Shown here piece after piece: positions 51,162-60,128 of a stretch of DNA of 64,000 nucleotides; the first letter of the stretch is position 1, and the number at the start of each line of letters is the position of its first letter. Source of the stretch: Leifsonia sp. Leaf336 (GTDB lineage Bacteria > Actinomycetota > Actinomycetes > Actinomycetales > Microbacteriaceae). The translations under genes were made by a program, and so were the position numbers. The notes under the pieces are model-generated. The model had not been told where the DNA came from and did no database searches. It was given only the letters and a program-made list of their open reading frames with translations. The stretch spans positions 1,002,443 through 1,066,442 of the forward strand of contig NZ_LMOZ01000001.1 of the NCBI RefSeq assembly GCF_001423695.1, given 5' to 3'.

Positions 51162-51206
51162 CCACTTCGCGCGACGACGCGCGAACCGGCACCGCGAGGA
51201 GCTCCG

Positions 51207-51866
51207 ATGACGCGCATCCCCCCAGCGGACCGCCGCGCGGCTCTCGTGCAGGCGGCTCTCCGGGTGATCGCGCGCGACGGCGTGACCGCCGCCACGACCC
51301 GCCGGATCGTGGGCGAGGCCGGGATGTCGCTCGCCAGCTTCCACTACGTCTTCGAGTCGCGCGACGAGCTGATGGCCGAGCTCGTCAACGCCGTCGTCTC
51401 CAGCGAGCAGACCGACCTGGAGCCCGCGCTCGACGCCTCCCGCGCGCCCATCGGGATCCGAGCGGCGATCCGCTCGGGGCTCCAGCACTACTTCGACGGC
51501 GTCCGCGCCGACCCCGACCGCGAGAAGGCGATGTTCGAGCTGACGCAGTGGGCGTTGCGCGAGCCGGGGTTCGCGCCGCTCGCCGGTCGGCAGTACGACC
51601 GCTACTACGAACTCGCCGAGCGCGCCGCCCGAGACGCCGCCGCCCTCACCGGCAGCGTCTGGAGCCGTCCGATCGCCGAGATCGCCCGCCTCCTCGTGAC
51701 GCTCACCGACGGCGTCACGATCGCCTGGCTCGTCACCCGCGACGACGCGGCGGCAGAGCAAGCACTCGACTTCGCGGCGGACGCGCTCGCCGCATTCGCC
51801 GAACCGGCCGACGGCGACGCTGCCGTCGGATCCCTCCTCCACAACCCGAACGCAGGTATCCGATGA
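51207..51866 (+). CDS. TetR family regulator
   Basis: A 219-residue repressor. The N-terminal helix-turn-helix is AALVQAALRVIARDGVTAATTRRIVGEAGMSLASFHYVFESRDELM (about residues 12-58). The helical C-terminal domain would bind an unknown ligand. GAGGAG lies 5-6 bases before the ATG. The stop overlaps the ATG of the MFS transporter, so it most likely regulates its own operon. Confidence 0.94.
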   Translation: MTRIPPADRRAALVQAALRVIARDGVTAATTRRIVGEAGMSLASFHYVFESRDELMAELVNAVVSSEQTDLEPALDASRAPIGIRAAIRSGLQHYFDGVRADPDREKAMFELTQWALREPGFAPLAGRQYDRYYELAERAARDAAALTGSVWSRPIAEIARLLVTLTDGVTIAWLVTRDDAAAEQALDFAADALAAFAEPADGDAAVGSLLHNPNAGIR

Positions 51867-53119
51867 CCAACACCTCGACGCCGGCGGTCTTCGCCGAACC
51901 CACGCGCCGCATCCCCGGCCGCTGGATCGCCGCCTTCGCCGTCGCCTGGCTGGGTGTCTGGATGGCGCAGCTCGCCCCCATCCAGAAGCTGCTGCCCGAC
52001 CAGGTGCAGGCGCAGCTGCACACCGACTACTGGGTCGACAACGTCGTCGCCTTCGGCATCATCTCGGGCATCTCCGGGGTCTGCGCCATCGTTGCGTATC
52101 CGCTCACGGGCGCGCTGTCCGACCGCACGACCAGCCGGTTCGGCCGGCGCCGCCCCTGGATCGCGGGCGGCGCGCTGCTGTTCGCGGTCTCGCTCGTGCT
52201 GCTCGGCCTCCAGTCGTCCATGGTGGGGATCGGCGTGTTCTGGTCGCTCGCCCTGACCGGCTTCTGCGTGCTGACCGCCGCGCTCACGGCGACGATCTCC
52301 GACCAGGTGCCGGTCGACCAGCGCGGCTACGTCTCCGGGTGGATCAGCGCCCCGCAGGCGATCGGGATCATCCTGGGCGTCTCGCTGGTGACCTATGTGT
52401 TCGTCGGCGCACTGGTCGGTTACACCGCGATGGCGGTGCTGCTGGTCGTGCTCGTCGTGCCCTTCCTGTTCCTGCCCGACGCCGTGCTGCCGGCACACCT
52501 GCGCGAGCGGATGACCTTCCGCGGCATCGTGGAGGGGCTGTGGATCAGCCCGCGCGAGCACCCCGACTTCGGCTGGACGCTGCTCAGCCGGGTGCTGGTG
52601 AACTTCGGGAACGCGTTCGGCACGTCGCTGCTGCTCTACTTCCTGGAGTTCGGCCTCCATGACAAGCACGCCGACGACGACCTGCTGGTGCTGATCCTGA
52701 TCTACATGGTGTTCGTCATCATCGCCTCGCTCGCTCTCGGCCGGCTGTCCGACCGGCTCGGGAGACGGAAGGCTTTCGTCTTCATCTCGTCGGCGCTGCA
52801 GGGTATCGCGGCGCTGCTGCTGGCGTTCGTCCCGGAGCTGACGGTCGCGATGGTGGCCGCCGGCCTGCTCGGCCTCGGCTACGGCTGCTTCCTCTCGGTC
52901 GACCAGGCGCTCGCCACGCAAGTGCTGCCCGACCCGGAGAACCGGGGCAAGGACCTCGGCATCATGAACATCGCCACGGCCGTCCCGCAGGCGATGGCCC
53001 CGCTGTTCGGCGCTGCGATCGTCGCGGCCATGGGCGGGTTCGTCGGGCTGTTCGTGCTCTCCGGGGTGTTCGCGTTCGCGGGGGCGCTCGCGGTCGCCCG
53101 GGTGAAGGCGGTGCGCTGA
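51863..53119 (+). CDS. MFS transporter (SLC45/sugar-transporter-like)
   Basis: A 418-residue transporter with 12 predicted helices. The loop after helix 2 carries GALSDRTTSRFGRRRPWIAGG, the extended form with RRRPW typical of the SLC45/GPH-like sugar transporters rather than drug pumps. A second loop repeats GRLSDRLGRRKAF. DQVPVDQRGYVSGWISAPQ lies between helices 4 and 5. It shares ATGA with the TetR gene and TGATG with the PLP-enzyme gene. The substrate is unknown; import or export cannot be told. Confidence 0.92.
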   Translation: MTNTSTPAVFAEPTRRIPGRWIAAFAVAWLGVWMAQLAPIQKLLPDQVQAQLHTDYWVDNVVAFGIISGISGVCAIVAYPLTGALSDRTTSRFGRRRPWIAGGALLFAVSLVLLGLQSSMVGIGVFWSLALTGFCVLTAALTATISDQVPVDQRGYVSGWISAPQAIGIILGVSLVTYVFVGALVGYTAMAVLLVVLVVPFLFLPDAVLPAHLRERMTFRGIVEGLWISPREHPDFGWTLLSRVLVNFGNAFGTSLLLYFLEFGLHDKHADDDLLVLILIYMVFVIIASLALGRLSDRLGRRKAFVFISSALQGIAALLLAFVPELTVAMVAAGLLGLGYGCFLSVDQALATQVLPDPENRGKDLGIMNIATAVPQAMAPLFGAAIVAAMGGFVGLFVLSGVFAFAGALAVARVKAVR

Positions 53120-54486
53120 TGCCGCGCGCCACGCCCTCCCGGCAGACGACGACACCCACGACGCAGAAACTGCAGAACCGGCAGAAGGACCCCGTGAACC
53201 CGATCGACCTGACCTCCAAGCCCGCACCGGCCGAGCGCACCTGGACGACGCCCGACGTCTTCTGGCCGGCGTTGTCCATGGCGACGGCCCGCCTCGACCC
53301 CGCCTTCGGCGTGCTGCACCTCCCGGCGCTCCGGCACAACGCGCACGACATGCTCCGGCGCGCGGGCGGGAGCCCGGAACGTCCGGGCAAGGCGATCCGC
53401 GTCGCCTCCAAGTCGGTGCGTGTGCGCTCGGTGCTGGACGCCGTGCTCGCGCTGCCCGGGTACGCCGGCGTACTGGCCTACACCCTCCCGGAGGCGCTCT
53501 GGCTCGCGGAGGGCGACGCCGGGCACCCGCCGATCGAGGATGTCGTCGTGGGCTACCCGACGGCCGACCGGGGTGCGATCGCGCGGCTCGCGGCCTCCCC
53601 TGAGCTCGCCGCGCGCGTGACGCTCATGGTCGACTCGGTCGCCCACCTCGACCTGATCGACGCGGTCGTGCCGCCCGCCGAGCGTGAGACCATCCGGCTC
53701 TGCCTCGAGCTGGACTCCTCGTGGGACGCACCCGTTCTCGGCCACGTCGGCGTCTACCGCTCCCCGTTGCACAGCGTGGCGGCCGTGCGGGAGGTCGCCG
53801 AGGCGATCGTGCGGCGCCCGGGCTTCGCACTGGTCGGGATGATGGGCTACGAAGCGCAGATCGCCGGTCAGGGCGACAACCCGCCCGGGCGACCGGCGTG
53901 GGGAGCGACGCTGCGCTGGATGCAGAAGAGCTCGCAGGAGGAGCTGCTCGCCCGGCGCGGAGAGGCCGTCGCGACCGTGCGCAGCCTCGCCGACCTCGAG
54001 TTCGTGAACGGCGGCGGCACCGGCTCGCTGGAGTTCACAGCCTCCGACCCGTCGGTCACCGAGATCGCCGCGGGCAGCGGGCTGTTCGGCGGCCACCTGT
54101 TCGACACCTACCGCGGCTTCCGCCCGGCGCCCGCCGCGTCGTTCGCCCTCTCGGTGGTGCGCCGCCCCGACGAGCGCACCGCGACCCTGCTCGGCGGCGG
54201 CTGGATCGCGTCCGGCCCTCCCGGGCCCGACCGCCTCCCGAAGATCGAGTGGCCGACCGGGCTGTCGATGGTCGACCGCGAGATGGCGGGGGAGGTGCAG
54301 ACGCCGGTGACCGGCGCCGCCGCCGGGATCCTGCGCGTCGGCGACCGGGTCTGGTTGCGGCACACCAAGTCCGGCGAGCTGAGCGAGCACGTGGACGACT
54401 TCCACCTCGTCGACGTCGTGGAGGGGCGCGCCGCGGTCGTCGGCACGGTGCCGAGCTACCGCGGCGAAGGGAAGGTGTTCCTGTGA
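53119..54486 (+). CDS. PLP-dependent alanine-racemase-fold enzyme (D-threonine aldolase/amino-acid deaminase-like)
   Basis: A 455-residue protein from the ATG at 53119, which overlaps the MFS stop; a later GTG at 53194 would remove 25 Thr/Gln-rich residues and is a real alternative. An alanine-racemase N-terminal-type barrel is recognisable: LHLPALRHNAHDML and the PLP lysine region IRVASKSVRVRSV, then GYEAQIAG and the phosphate-binding EFVNGGGTGSLEF. The C-terminal part has the beta domain with WLRHTKSGELSEHVDDFHLVD, containing the metal-type His/Asp of D-threonine aldolase/D-serine dehydratase proteins. The substrate is not known. Confidence 0.85.
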   Translation: MPRATPSRQTTTPTTQKLQNRQKDPVNPIDLTSKPAPAERTWTTPDVFWPALSMATARLDPAFGVLHLPALRHNAHDMLRRAGGSPERPGKAIRVASKSVRVRSVLDAVLALPGYAGVLAYTLPEALWLAEGDAGHPPIEDVVVGYPTADRGAIARLAASPELAARVTLMVDSVAHLDLIDAVVPPAERETIRLCLELDSSWDAPVLGHVGVYRSPLHSVAAVREVAEAIVRRPGFALVGMMGYEAQIAGQGDNPPGRPAWGATLRWMQKSSQEELLARRGEAVATVRSLADLEFVNGGGTGSLEFTASDPSVTEIAAGSGLFGGHLFDTYRGFRPAPAASFALSVVRRPDERTATLLGGGWIASGPPGPDRLPKIEWPTGLSMVDREMAGEVQTPVTGAAAGILRVGDRVWLRHTKSGELSEHVDDFHLVDVVEGRAAVVGTVPSYRGEGKVFL

Positions 54487-55796
54487 CGGCGACCGGTTCC
54501 GTCTGGCGCAACTGGGGCCGCAGCGAGTCGATCCGCCCGCAGCGCGTCGAGCGGCCGCGCGATGCCGAGGCCGTGCAACGCGCGGTCGCGGCGGCGGCGA
54601 AGCAGGGGATGCGGGTCAAGGCGGTCGGTGCCGGGCACAGCTTCACCGGCATCGCGGCGGCGCCCGGAGTGCTGCTCGACCTCGAAGACGTCAGCGGCGT
54701 CCTCGATGTGGACCTCGAGCGCGGCCGGGTGCGTCTGGCCGCCGGCACGCGCCTCCATCAACTGCCGCGACTGCTGCGGCCGTACGGGCTGGCGCTGCAG
54801 AACATGGGCGACATCGACCGGCAGACCATCGCCGGGGCGACCTCCACCGGCACCCACGGCACCGGGGGCTCGTTCGGAGGCCTCGCCACCCAGATCGTCG
54901 CGGTCACGCTCGTGACGGGGTCGGGCGAGCTGCTGACGATCAGCGAGGACGAGAACGCCGAGCTCCTGCCGGCGGCGCGACTCGGGCTCGGGGCGCTCGG
55001 CGTGCTCGTGGACATCACCCTGCAGTGCGTTCCCGCCTTCCTGCTGAAGGCCGTCGAGCGGCCCGAGCCGCTGCAGGGCGTGCTCGACAGCTACCTGCAC
55101 CGCTCGGCGGAGGAGCACCACTTCGAGTTCTACTGGTTCCCGCACACCGAGACCGGGCTGACCAAGACGAACACCCGGCTGCCGCTCACCGAGCAGCGGG
55201 CGCCGCTGTCGGCGGCCGGCCGCTGGGTCGACGACGAACTCCTCGCGAACGGGATCTACCGCGGCGTCTGCGCAGTCGGCACGATGGCGCCGGCGATCAT
55301 CCCGCCGTTCAGCCGCGTTGCACAGCGCCTCACCGGCAACCGCGATTTCACCGACCACTCGCCGCGGGTGTTCGTGACGAACCGCACGGTGCGCTTCCGG
55401 GAGATGGAGTACGCCATCCCGCGGGAGGCCGTGCCCGAGGCGCTCGCGGAGGTCAAGGCGCTCATCGACCGCCGCGGCTGGCGCATCTCGTTCCCGGTCG
55501 AGGTGCGCTCGGCGGCCGCCGACGACAACTGGCTGTCGACGGCCTACGGCCGCGAGAGCGGCTACATCGCCGTGCACCGGTACTACCGGGAGGACCCGAC
55601 GGAGTACTTCACCGCCGTCGAGGAGATCATGAAGGCCCACGACGGCCGGCCGCACTGGGGCAAGATGCACTACCGCGATGCGGACTCGCTGCGCGAGACC
55701 TACCCGCGCTTCGATGACTTCCTCGCCGTTCGCGACCGCCTCGACCCCGACCGCCGCTTCGAGAACGCCTACCTCCGCCGCGTTCTCGGCCCGTGA
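54483..55796 (+). CDS. FAD-linked oxidase, L-gulono/D-arabinono-1,4-lactone oxidase-like
   Basis: A 437-residue flavoprotein of the VAO family. The FAD domain has VKAVGAGHSFTGIA, where the histidine can link FAD covalently, and DIDRQTIAGATSTGTHGTGGSFGGLATQI. The C-terminal ALO domain carries HRYYREDPTEYF and HWGKMHYRDADSLRETYPRFDDF, with a late DPDRRFENAYLRRVL typical of aldonolactone and xylitol/alditol oxidases. GTG overlaps the PLP-enzyme stop (GTGA). The paired PLP enzyme suggests a joint pathway. Substrate and electron acceptor (O2 or another) are unknown. Confidence 0.9.
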   Translation: MTATGSVWRNWGRSESIRPQRVERPRDAEAVQRAVAAAAKQGMRVKAVGAGHSFTGIAAAPGVLLDLEDVSGVLDVDLERGRVRLAAGTRLHQLPRLLRPYGLALQNMGDIDRQTIAGATSTGTHGTGGSFGGLATQIVAVTLVTGSGELLTISEDENAELLPAARLGLGALGVLVDITLQCVPAFLLKAVERPEPLQGVLDSYLHRSAEEHHFEFYWFPHTETGLTKTNTRLPLTEQRAPLSAAGRWVDDELLANGIYRGVCAVGTMAPAIIPPFSRVAQRLTGNRDFTDHSPRVFVTNRTVRFREMEYAIPREAVPEALAEVKALIDRRGWRISFPVEVRSAAADDNWLSTAYGRESGYIAVHRYYREDPTEYFTAVEEIMKAHDGRPHWGKMHYRDADSLRETYPRFDDFLAVRDRLDPDRRFENAYLRRVLGP

Positions 55797-55817
55797 CGGA
55801 TATCGGCCCTGATCGAT

Positions 55818-56552
55818 CTAGGAGGTGCGGCGCTGGAGGGTGAGGGCGCCGACGACGACGGCGCCCACCGCGAACGCGCCGATGATGAGGAGCTGGCCTC
55901 CCACGTAGGCGGCGTCGTGCGAGTTCGTCGCGACGGCGTTGAGCGCGTCCACCGCGTGCGACAGCGGCAGCCAGTCGCTGATCTCCTTCAACCCGGCGGG
56001 GAGCTGGTCGCGGGGGAGGAAGATCCCGCCGAGCAGGATCTGCGGGAACACGATCGCCGGCATGAACTGCACCACCTGGAACTCGGTGCGGGCGAACGCG
56101 CTCGCGAACAGGCCCAGGGTGCTGCCGAGCACCGCGTCCGTCACCGCGACGGCCACGAGCAGCCACACGTCGCCCTTGATCGTCAGCCCGCACACCCAGA
56201 TGGCGTATCCGGAGGCGACCAGCGACTGGATGACGGCCAGCAGCCCGAACGCCAGCGTGTACCCGAGGATGAAGTCGCCCTTGCCCAGGGGCATCGAGAG
56301 CAGCCGCTCCAAGGTGCCGGTGCGACGCTCCCGCAGGGTCGTGATGCTGGTGACGAGGAACATGACGACGAACGGGAAGAGCGCGAGCATCGCCGGACCG
56401 ATCGTCGCGAAGACGTCGGTGTCCGTGAAGATCCACGCGACCAGCCCGATCAGGAGACTCGGCACCACGACCAGGAGGACGACCGTCCGCGGGTCGTGGC
56501 GGATCTGGGAGAGGACGCGCCCCGTCGTCGCGAGGGTGCGGGTGGCATTCAT
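55818..56552 (-). CDS. ABC-2 type permease
   Basis: A 244-residue membrane protein with six predicted helices and the ABC2_membrane layout: VVLLVVVPSLLIGLVAWIF, RERRTGTLERLLSMPLGKGDFILGY and FPQILLGGIFLPRDQLPAGLKEISDWLPLSHAVDAL. It works with the ATPase upstream, whose stop overlaps its ATG. Exporters of this type move drugs or lipids; the cargo is unknown. Confidence 0.93.
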   Translation of the reverse strand: MNATRTLATTGRVLSQIRHDPRTVVLLVVVPSLLIGLVAWIFTDTDVFATIGPAMLALFPFVVMFLVTSITTLRERRTGTLERLLSMPLGKGDFILGYTLAFGLLAVIQSLVASGYAIWVCGLTIKGDVWLLVAVAVTDAVLGSTLGLFASAFARTEFQVVQFMPAIVFPQILLGGIFLPRDQLPAGLKEISDWLPLSHAVDALNAVATNSHDAAYVGGQLLIIGAFAVGAVVVGALTLQRRTS

Positions 56553-57343
56553 CGGGCGCCCTCCTCGTCGTCGGCGCCGCCCGGTGTCCCGTCGGGCTCC
56601 GCTTCGTCGAGCACGTGCCGCGGATGATGCCGCCGCAGCAGCGTGAGGAACGCGCCTTCCGCATCCGCTGCGCCGGTCTCCGCCAGCAGCTCGTCCGGCG
56701 TCGTGTCGGCCAGGATGGCGCCGTCCCGCATCAGTAGCAGCCGGTCGCAGCGCGTCGCCTCGTCCATCACATGGCTCGAGATCAGGAGGCTGGTGCCTCC
56801 GTCGGCGAGCCGGTGGAAGAGCGACCACAGCTCGACGCGCAGAAGCGGGTCGAGGCCGACCGTGGGCTCGTCGAGCACCAGGAGGTCGGGGGAGCCCAGC
56901 AGCGCGGCGGCGAGCGAGACGCGGCTACGCTGGCCGCCGGAGAGCGTGGAGACCAGCTGCCCGGCGTTCGCGCCCAGGTCGGTCGCGTCGATCGCCCGCT
57001 CGACGTCGTCCTTGCCCGCGCCGAGAACACGGCGGAAGTAGGCGAGATTCTGCCGGACCGTCAGGTCGTCGTAGACGCTCACGGCCTGCGTCACATACCC
57101 CACGCGGTGACGCAGGGCGGCGGATCCCGCCGGCTGGCCGAGCACCTCCACCCGGCCGCCGGCCACCCGCTGCACGCCGACGATCGACCGCATCAGCGTC
57201 GTCTTGCCGCAGCCGCTCGGGCCGAGGAGGCCGACGACCTGGCCGCGCGGGATGCTCAAGTCGAGGCCGTCGAGCACCGTCGTGCGTCCGCGTCGCACCC
57301 TCAGGCCCTCGATCACGACGGCGGCGTCGACCGAATTCATCAT
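56549..57343 (-). CDS. ABC exporter ATPase
   Basis: A 264-residue ATPase. Seen: Walker A GLLGPSGCGKTTLMRSIVG (about 37-55), Q-loop VGYVTQAVSVYDDLTVRQNL, signature TLSGGQRSRVSLAAALLG, Walker B LLVLDEPTVGLDP and switch LLISSHVMDEATRCDRLLL. An acidic tail (EGAR end) follows. ATG codons at 57343 and 57340 lie inside a 20-base palindrome. It is the middle gene of TetR-ATPase-permease, typical of drug exporters. Confidence 0.95.
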   Translation of the reverse strand: MMNSVDAAVVIEGLRVRRGRTTVLDGLDLSIPRGQVVGLLGPSGCGKTTLMRSIVGVQRVAGGRVEVLGQPAGSAALRHRVGYVTQAVSVYDDLTVRQNLAYFRRVLGAGKDDVERAIDATDLGANAGQLVSTLSGGQRSRVSLAAALLGSPDLLVLDEPTVGLDPLLRVELWSLFHRLADGGTSLLISSHVMDEATRCDRLLLMRDGAILADTTPDELLAETGAADAEGAFLTLLRRHHPRHVLDEAEPDGTPGGADDEEGAR

Positions 57344-57353
57344 GTGATGAATT
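57334..57353. promoter_or_regulatory. 20-base palindrome across the TetR stop and ATPase start
   Basis: AATTCATCATGTGATGAATT has perfect 9-base arms around a TG centre. It spans the end of the TetR gene, the 8-base gap and the ATPase ATG. It is AT-rich in an otherwise GC-rich region. It could bind the TetR protein or hide the ATPase start codon in an mRNA hairpin. Confidence 0.5.
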
Positions 57354-57987
57354 ATTCGCCCGGCCCGACCCGTCCGTCAAGATCGCCGAAGAGATGCCAC
57401 TGGATCACGGGGCCGACGCGGCGGGCGAGCTCGTCGGGACGGGCGCTCGCGATCGGTTCGAGCTTGAGCGCGTACCGCGTCATCATCAGTCCGACGACCT
57501 GCGACGCGGCCAGATCGGCGCGCAGATCGGCGTCGTCGGAGTGGGTGAGTGCGGCGAGGCGGGTGAACACCTCCCTGGTGAGGAATTCGCGCAGCATGCG
57601 GGTGCCTGCTCCGCTGCCGAGCGCGGTGCGCAGGATGAGCACCATCCGCCCGGCAGCGCGCTCGTCCTCCAGCTGGGTGAGCAGATAGCGCACGAGCGTC
57701 TCGCCGACCTCGTCGCGCGGTGCGGCCAGGACGACGTCGAGCACCCGGTCCGGTCGCAGCGGGGCCTCCAGCGTCGCAGCGAACAGGTCGGCCTTGTCGT
57801 CGAAGTAGTGGTGGACGAGCGCCGAGTCGACACCCGCCCTCCGGGCGACGGCGCGCAGCGACGCGGCCTCGTAGCCCCGCTCGGTGAACTCGTCGGCGGC
57901 GGCCCGCACGATGGCCGAACGGGTGGAGGCCGCCCCGCGCTCCTTGCGCGGGCGACCCCGTCTGCGGCGTTCGGCGGTCTCGCTCAC
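57352..57987 (-). CDS. TetR family regulator of the ABC exporter operon
   Basis: A 211-residue repressor with an Arg-rich AT-hook-like head RRRRGRPRKERG before the helix-turn-helix RSAIVRAAADEFTERGYEAASLRAVARRAGVDSALVHHYFDDKADLF (about residues 26-72). The C-terminal domain resembles TetR_C members of multidrug regulators. The GTG at 57987 is chosen because the family N terminus starts here and a CAGAAT box lies 7 bases upstream. It is first in the minus-strand operon. Confidence 0.92.
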   Translation of the reverse strand: MSETAERRRRGRPRKERGAASTRSAIVRAAADEFTERGYEAASLRAVARRAGVDSALVHHYFDDKADLFAATLEAPLRPDRVLDVVLAAPRDEVGETLVRYLLTQLEDERAAGRMVLILRTALGSGAGTRMLREFLTREVFTRLAALTHSDDADLRADLAASQVVGLMMTRYALKLEPIASARPDELARRVGPVIQWHLFGDLDGRVGPGE

Positions 57988-58085
57988 GTCAGCAATTCTG
58001 CACCCCCGCACCCGGGCGCTGTCCATCCGCATTGCGGTTGCTTCGAGAGTGATGGGAAGGCAGTGGGAGGCGCATCCGCGCCCGT

Positions 58086-58091
58086 TAGGAT
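58086..58091 (+). promoter_or_regulatory. -10 box TAGGAT of the lemA-htpX operon
   Basis: TAGGAT lies 49 bases before the lemA ATG, leaving a short leader that ends in the ribosome site TTAGGAG. Confidence 0.45.
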
Positions 58092-58140
58092 GCTGTCAGC
58101 GCCGTCGATCAGCGCGCTCAGACGCTTAGGAGTTCCCGCA

Positions 58141-58707
58141 ATGGAATGGCTCATTCCGGTCATCATCGTCGTCGTGCTCGTCGCGATCATCGGAATCTAC
58201 TTCTGGGCCACATACAACTCCCTGGTCACCCTGAAGGTCCGGGTCGACGAGGCGTGGAGCGACATCACGGTGCAGCTGAAGCGCCGTGCCGACCTCATCC
58301 CCAACCTGATCGAGACGGTCAAGGGCTACGCGGCGCACGAGCGCGGGGTCTTCGAGTCCGTCACCAAGGCGCGCGCAGAGACGCTGACGGCCCAGACGCC
58401 GGGCGAGGCGTCCGTGGCCGAGGGTCACATGCAGACGGCCCTGAAGAGCATCTTCGCCGTGGCGGAGGCCTACCCGCAGCTGCAGGCGAGCCAGAACTTC
58501 CTGCGGCTGCAGGCCGACCTGGTCGACACCGAAGACAAGATCCAGGCCTCGCGCCGGTTCTACAACGGCGGTGTGCGCGAGTTCAACACCAAGATCAAGG
58601 TCTTCCCGAACAACCTGTTCGCCCGCCGCCTGGGCTTCAGCGAGCGCGAGTTCTTCGAGGTCGACAACCTGGCGGCCATCGCCGAGCCGCCGCGCGTCCA
58701 GTTCTAG
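58141..58707 (+). CDS. LemA family protein
   Basis: A 188-residue protein with one N-terminal transmembrane helix (about residues 4-25) and a long helical domain: NSLVTLKVRVDEAWSDITVQLKRRADLIPNLIETVKGY, YPQLQASQNFLRLQADLVDTEDKIQASRRFYNGGVREFN and the final FPNNLFARRLGF. LemA proteins are linked with envelope stress and are often next to HtpX or PspC-like genes. The ribosome site TTAGGAG is strong. HtpX follows 7 bases later. Confidence 0.94.
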   Translation: MEWLIPVIIVVVLVAIIGIYFWATYNSLVTLKVRVDEAWSDITVQLKRRADLIPNLIETVKGYAAHERGVFESVTKARAETLTAQTPGEASVAEGHMQTALKSIFAVAEAYPQLQASQNFLRLQADLVDTEDKIQASRRFYNGGVREFNTKIKVFPNNLFARRLGFSEREFFEVDNLAAIAEPPRVQF

Positions 58708-58714
58708 GTCGTCG

Positions 58715-59605
58715 ATGTACAGGGCTATCGCCAGGAACAAGCGCAACACCGTCTTCATCATCCTGCTGTTCCTGATTCTCATCGGTGCGCTCGGATGGCT
58801 GTTCTCGGTCATCTACAACAGCTGGGCGATCCTCGCCTGGGTCGCGATCGGCGCGATCGTCTATGCCGTCTTCCAGTACTTCATGGCCTCCAGCCAGGCG
58901 ATCAGCATGTCCGGGGCGGTCCCGATCACGAAGGCCGACAACCCGCGCCTGTGGAACGTCGTCGAGAACCTGTCGATCACGACCGGTACCCCGATGCCGG
59001 CCGTCTACATCGTCAACGATCCCGCACCCAACGCGTTCGCGACCGGGCGTGACCCGCAGCACGCCTCCGTAGCTGCGACCACGGGCCTCCTCGACATCAT
59101 GAACGACGCCGAGCTGGAGGGCGTGATGGCGCACGAGCTCGGCCACGTGCGCAACTACGACATCCGCCTTTCGATGATCGTCTTCGGCCTCACCGTGGCG
59201 ATCGGGCTCATCGCCGACATCTTCGTGCGCATGGCGTTCTTCGGCGGCAACAACCGCAACAACAACAACGGTGGCGGCGGCAACCCCTTCGTCCTGGTCG
59301 CGGGCCTGATCGCCGCGATCATCGCGCCGCTCGTGGCCACACTCGTGCAGCTGGCCGTCTCGCGGCAGCGCGAGTACCTCGCCGACGCGACGGGCGCGAT
59401 GACGACGCGGCACCCGGACGCCCTGGCGAGCGCCCTCCTGAAGCTGGAGGAGTACGGCCGGCCGATGCGCCGTCAGAACAGCAGCATGGCGCACCTCTGG
59501 ATCGCCGAGCCGCTCAAGCCCAGCCTCATGAGCCGCCTGTTCTCGACACACCCGCCGATCCCGGAGCGAGTGGACCGCCTCGAGAAGATGGGCTCCACCT
59601 TCTGA
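58715..59605 (+). CDS. htpX: HtpX-type zinc metalloprotease (M48)
   Basis: A 296-residue membrane protease that degrades misfolded membrane proteins. N-terminal helices lie at about 13-50, the zinc motif VMAHELGHVRNYDIRLS has both histidines and the catalytic glutamate near residue 138, two further helices follow, and the third ligand is the glutamate in QREYLADATGA. An Asn/Gly-rich loop (NNRNNNNGGGGN) near 175-190 is unusual. It pairs with lemA, a known arrangement. Confidence 0.94.
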   Translation: MYRAIARNKRNTVFIILLFLILIGALGWLFSVIYNSWAILAWVAIGAIVYAVFQYFMASSQAISMSGAVPITKADNPRLWNVVENLSITTGTPMPAVYIVNDPAPNAFATGRDPQHASVAATTGLLDIMNDAELEGVMAHELGHVRNYDIRLSMIVFGLTVAIGLIADIFVRMAFFGGNNRNNNNGGGGNPFVLVAGLIAAIIAPLVATLVQLAVSRQREYLADATGAMTTRHPDALASALLKLEEYGRPMRRQNSSMAHLWIAEPLKPSLMSRLFSTHPPIPERVDRLEKMGSTF

Positions 59606-59621
59606 CGGAGGTCCGTGGCGG

Positions 59622-60050
59622 CTACGCCTCGGCGGCCTCCAGCTCGGCGGTGCCGGTGTAGCGGTAGCGCACGCGTGTGCCCACGGCCTGCTCGTCGAGC
59701 GGGCGCCACTCGGTGCCCACGTTGGTACCGCCGTCCACCAGGTCGATGTCGCGGATCAGCTCGGCGGGAGCGCCGTCGTGGTAGCCGGTGATGACCTCGG
59801 CGTAGACGGTCGAATCGGGGTTCAGCAGCACGGCGATGTAGTGCGTCGACTCGCGGATGTCGTCCGTCGTGACCCACATCCGGCCGTCGAACTGCACGTG
59901 CGCGCGGCCGTCGGATCCGCGTTTGACGCCGGTGACGATGCCGTCGCGCCAATGATCGCCGTCGCGGTAGGCGAAGAGCTCGCGCATGGGCTGTTCGAAG
60001 TCGGCCTCGTCGGCCCCGTCGGCGTTCAGATACTCCAGCGGTGAACTCAT
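59622..60050 (-). CDS. Hypothetical cytoplasmic protein
   Basis: A 142-residue acidic soluble protein without signal or membrane segment. Seen: EYLNADGADEADFEQPMRELFAYRDGDHW and repeated beta-rich stretches (HVQFDGRMWVTT and RVRYRYTGTAELE) that suggest a small barrel, possibly Tudor- or SH3-like. The family is not recognised. It converges on htpX. ATG with TAAGGT 6 bases upstream indicates leaderless transcription. Confidence 0.75.
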   Translation of the reverse strand: MSSPLEYLNADGADEADFEQPMRELFAYRDGDHWRDGIVTGVKRGSDGRAHVQFDGRMWVTTDDIRESTHYIAVLLNPDSTVYAEVITGYHDGAPAELIRDIDLVDGGTNVGTEWRPLDEQAVGTRVRYRYTGTAELEAAEA

Positions 60051-60056
60051 GCCCGC

Positions 60057-60062
60057 ACCTTA
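60057..60062 (-). promoter_or_regulatory. -10 box TAAGGT, probably leaderless, for the hypothetical protein
   Basis: The hexamer on the minus strand ends 6 bases before the ATG at 60050. The same hexamer at the same spacing precedes the YcaQ-type gene. Confidence 0.5.
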
Positions 60063-60128
60063 CCCCCGCGCGCGGCGGCTCCGCGAGGGTGCTTCAGGAG
60101 ACCGGCGGAGGAGCCACATCAAGGCGAC

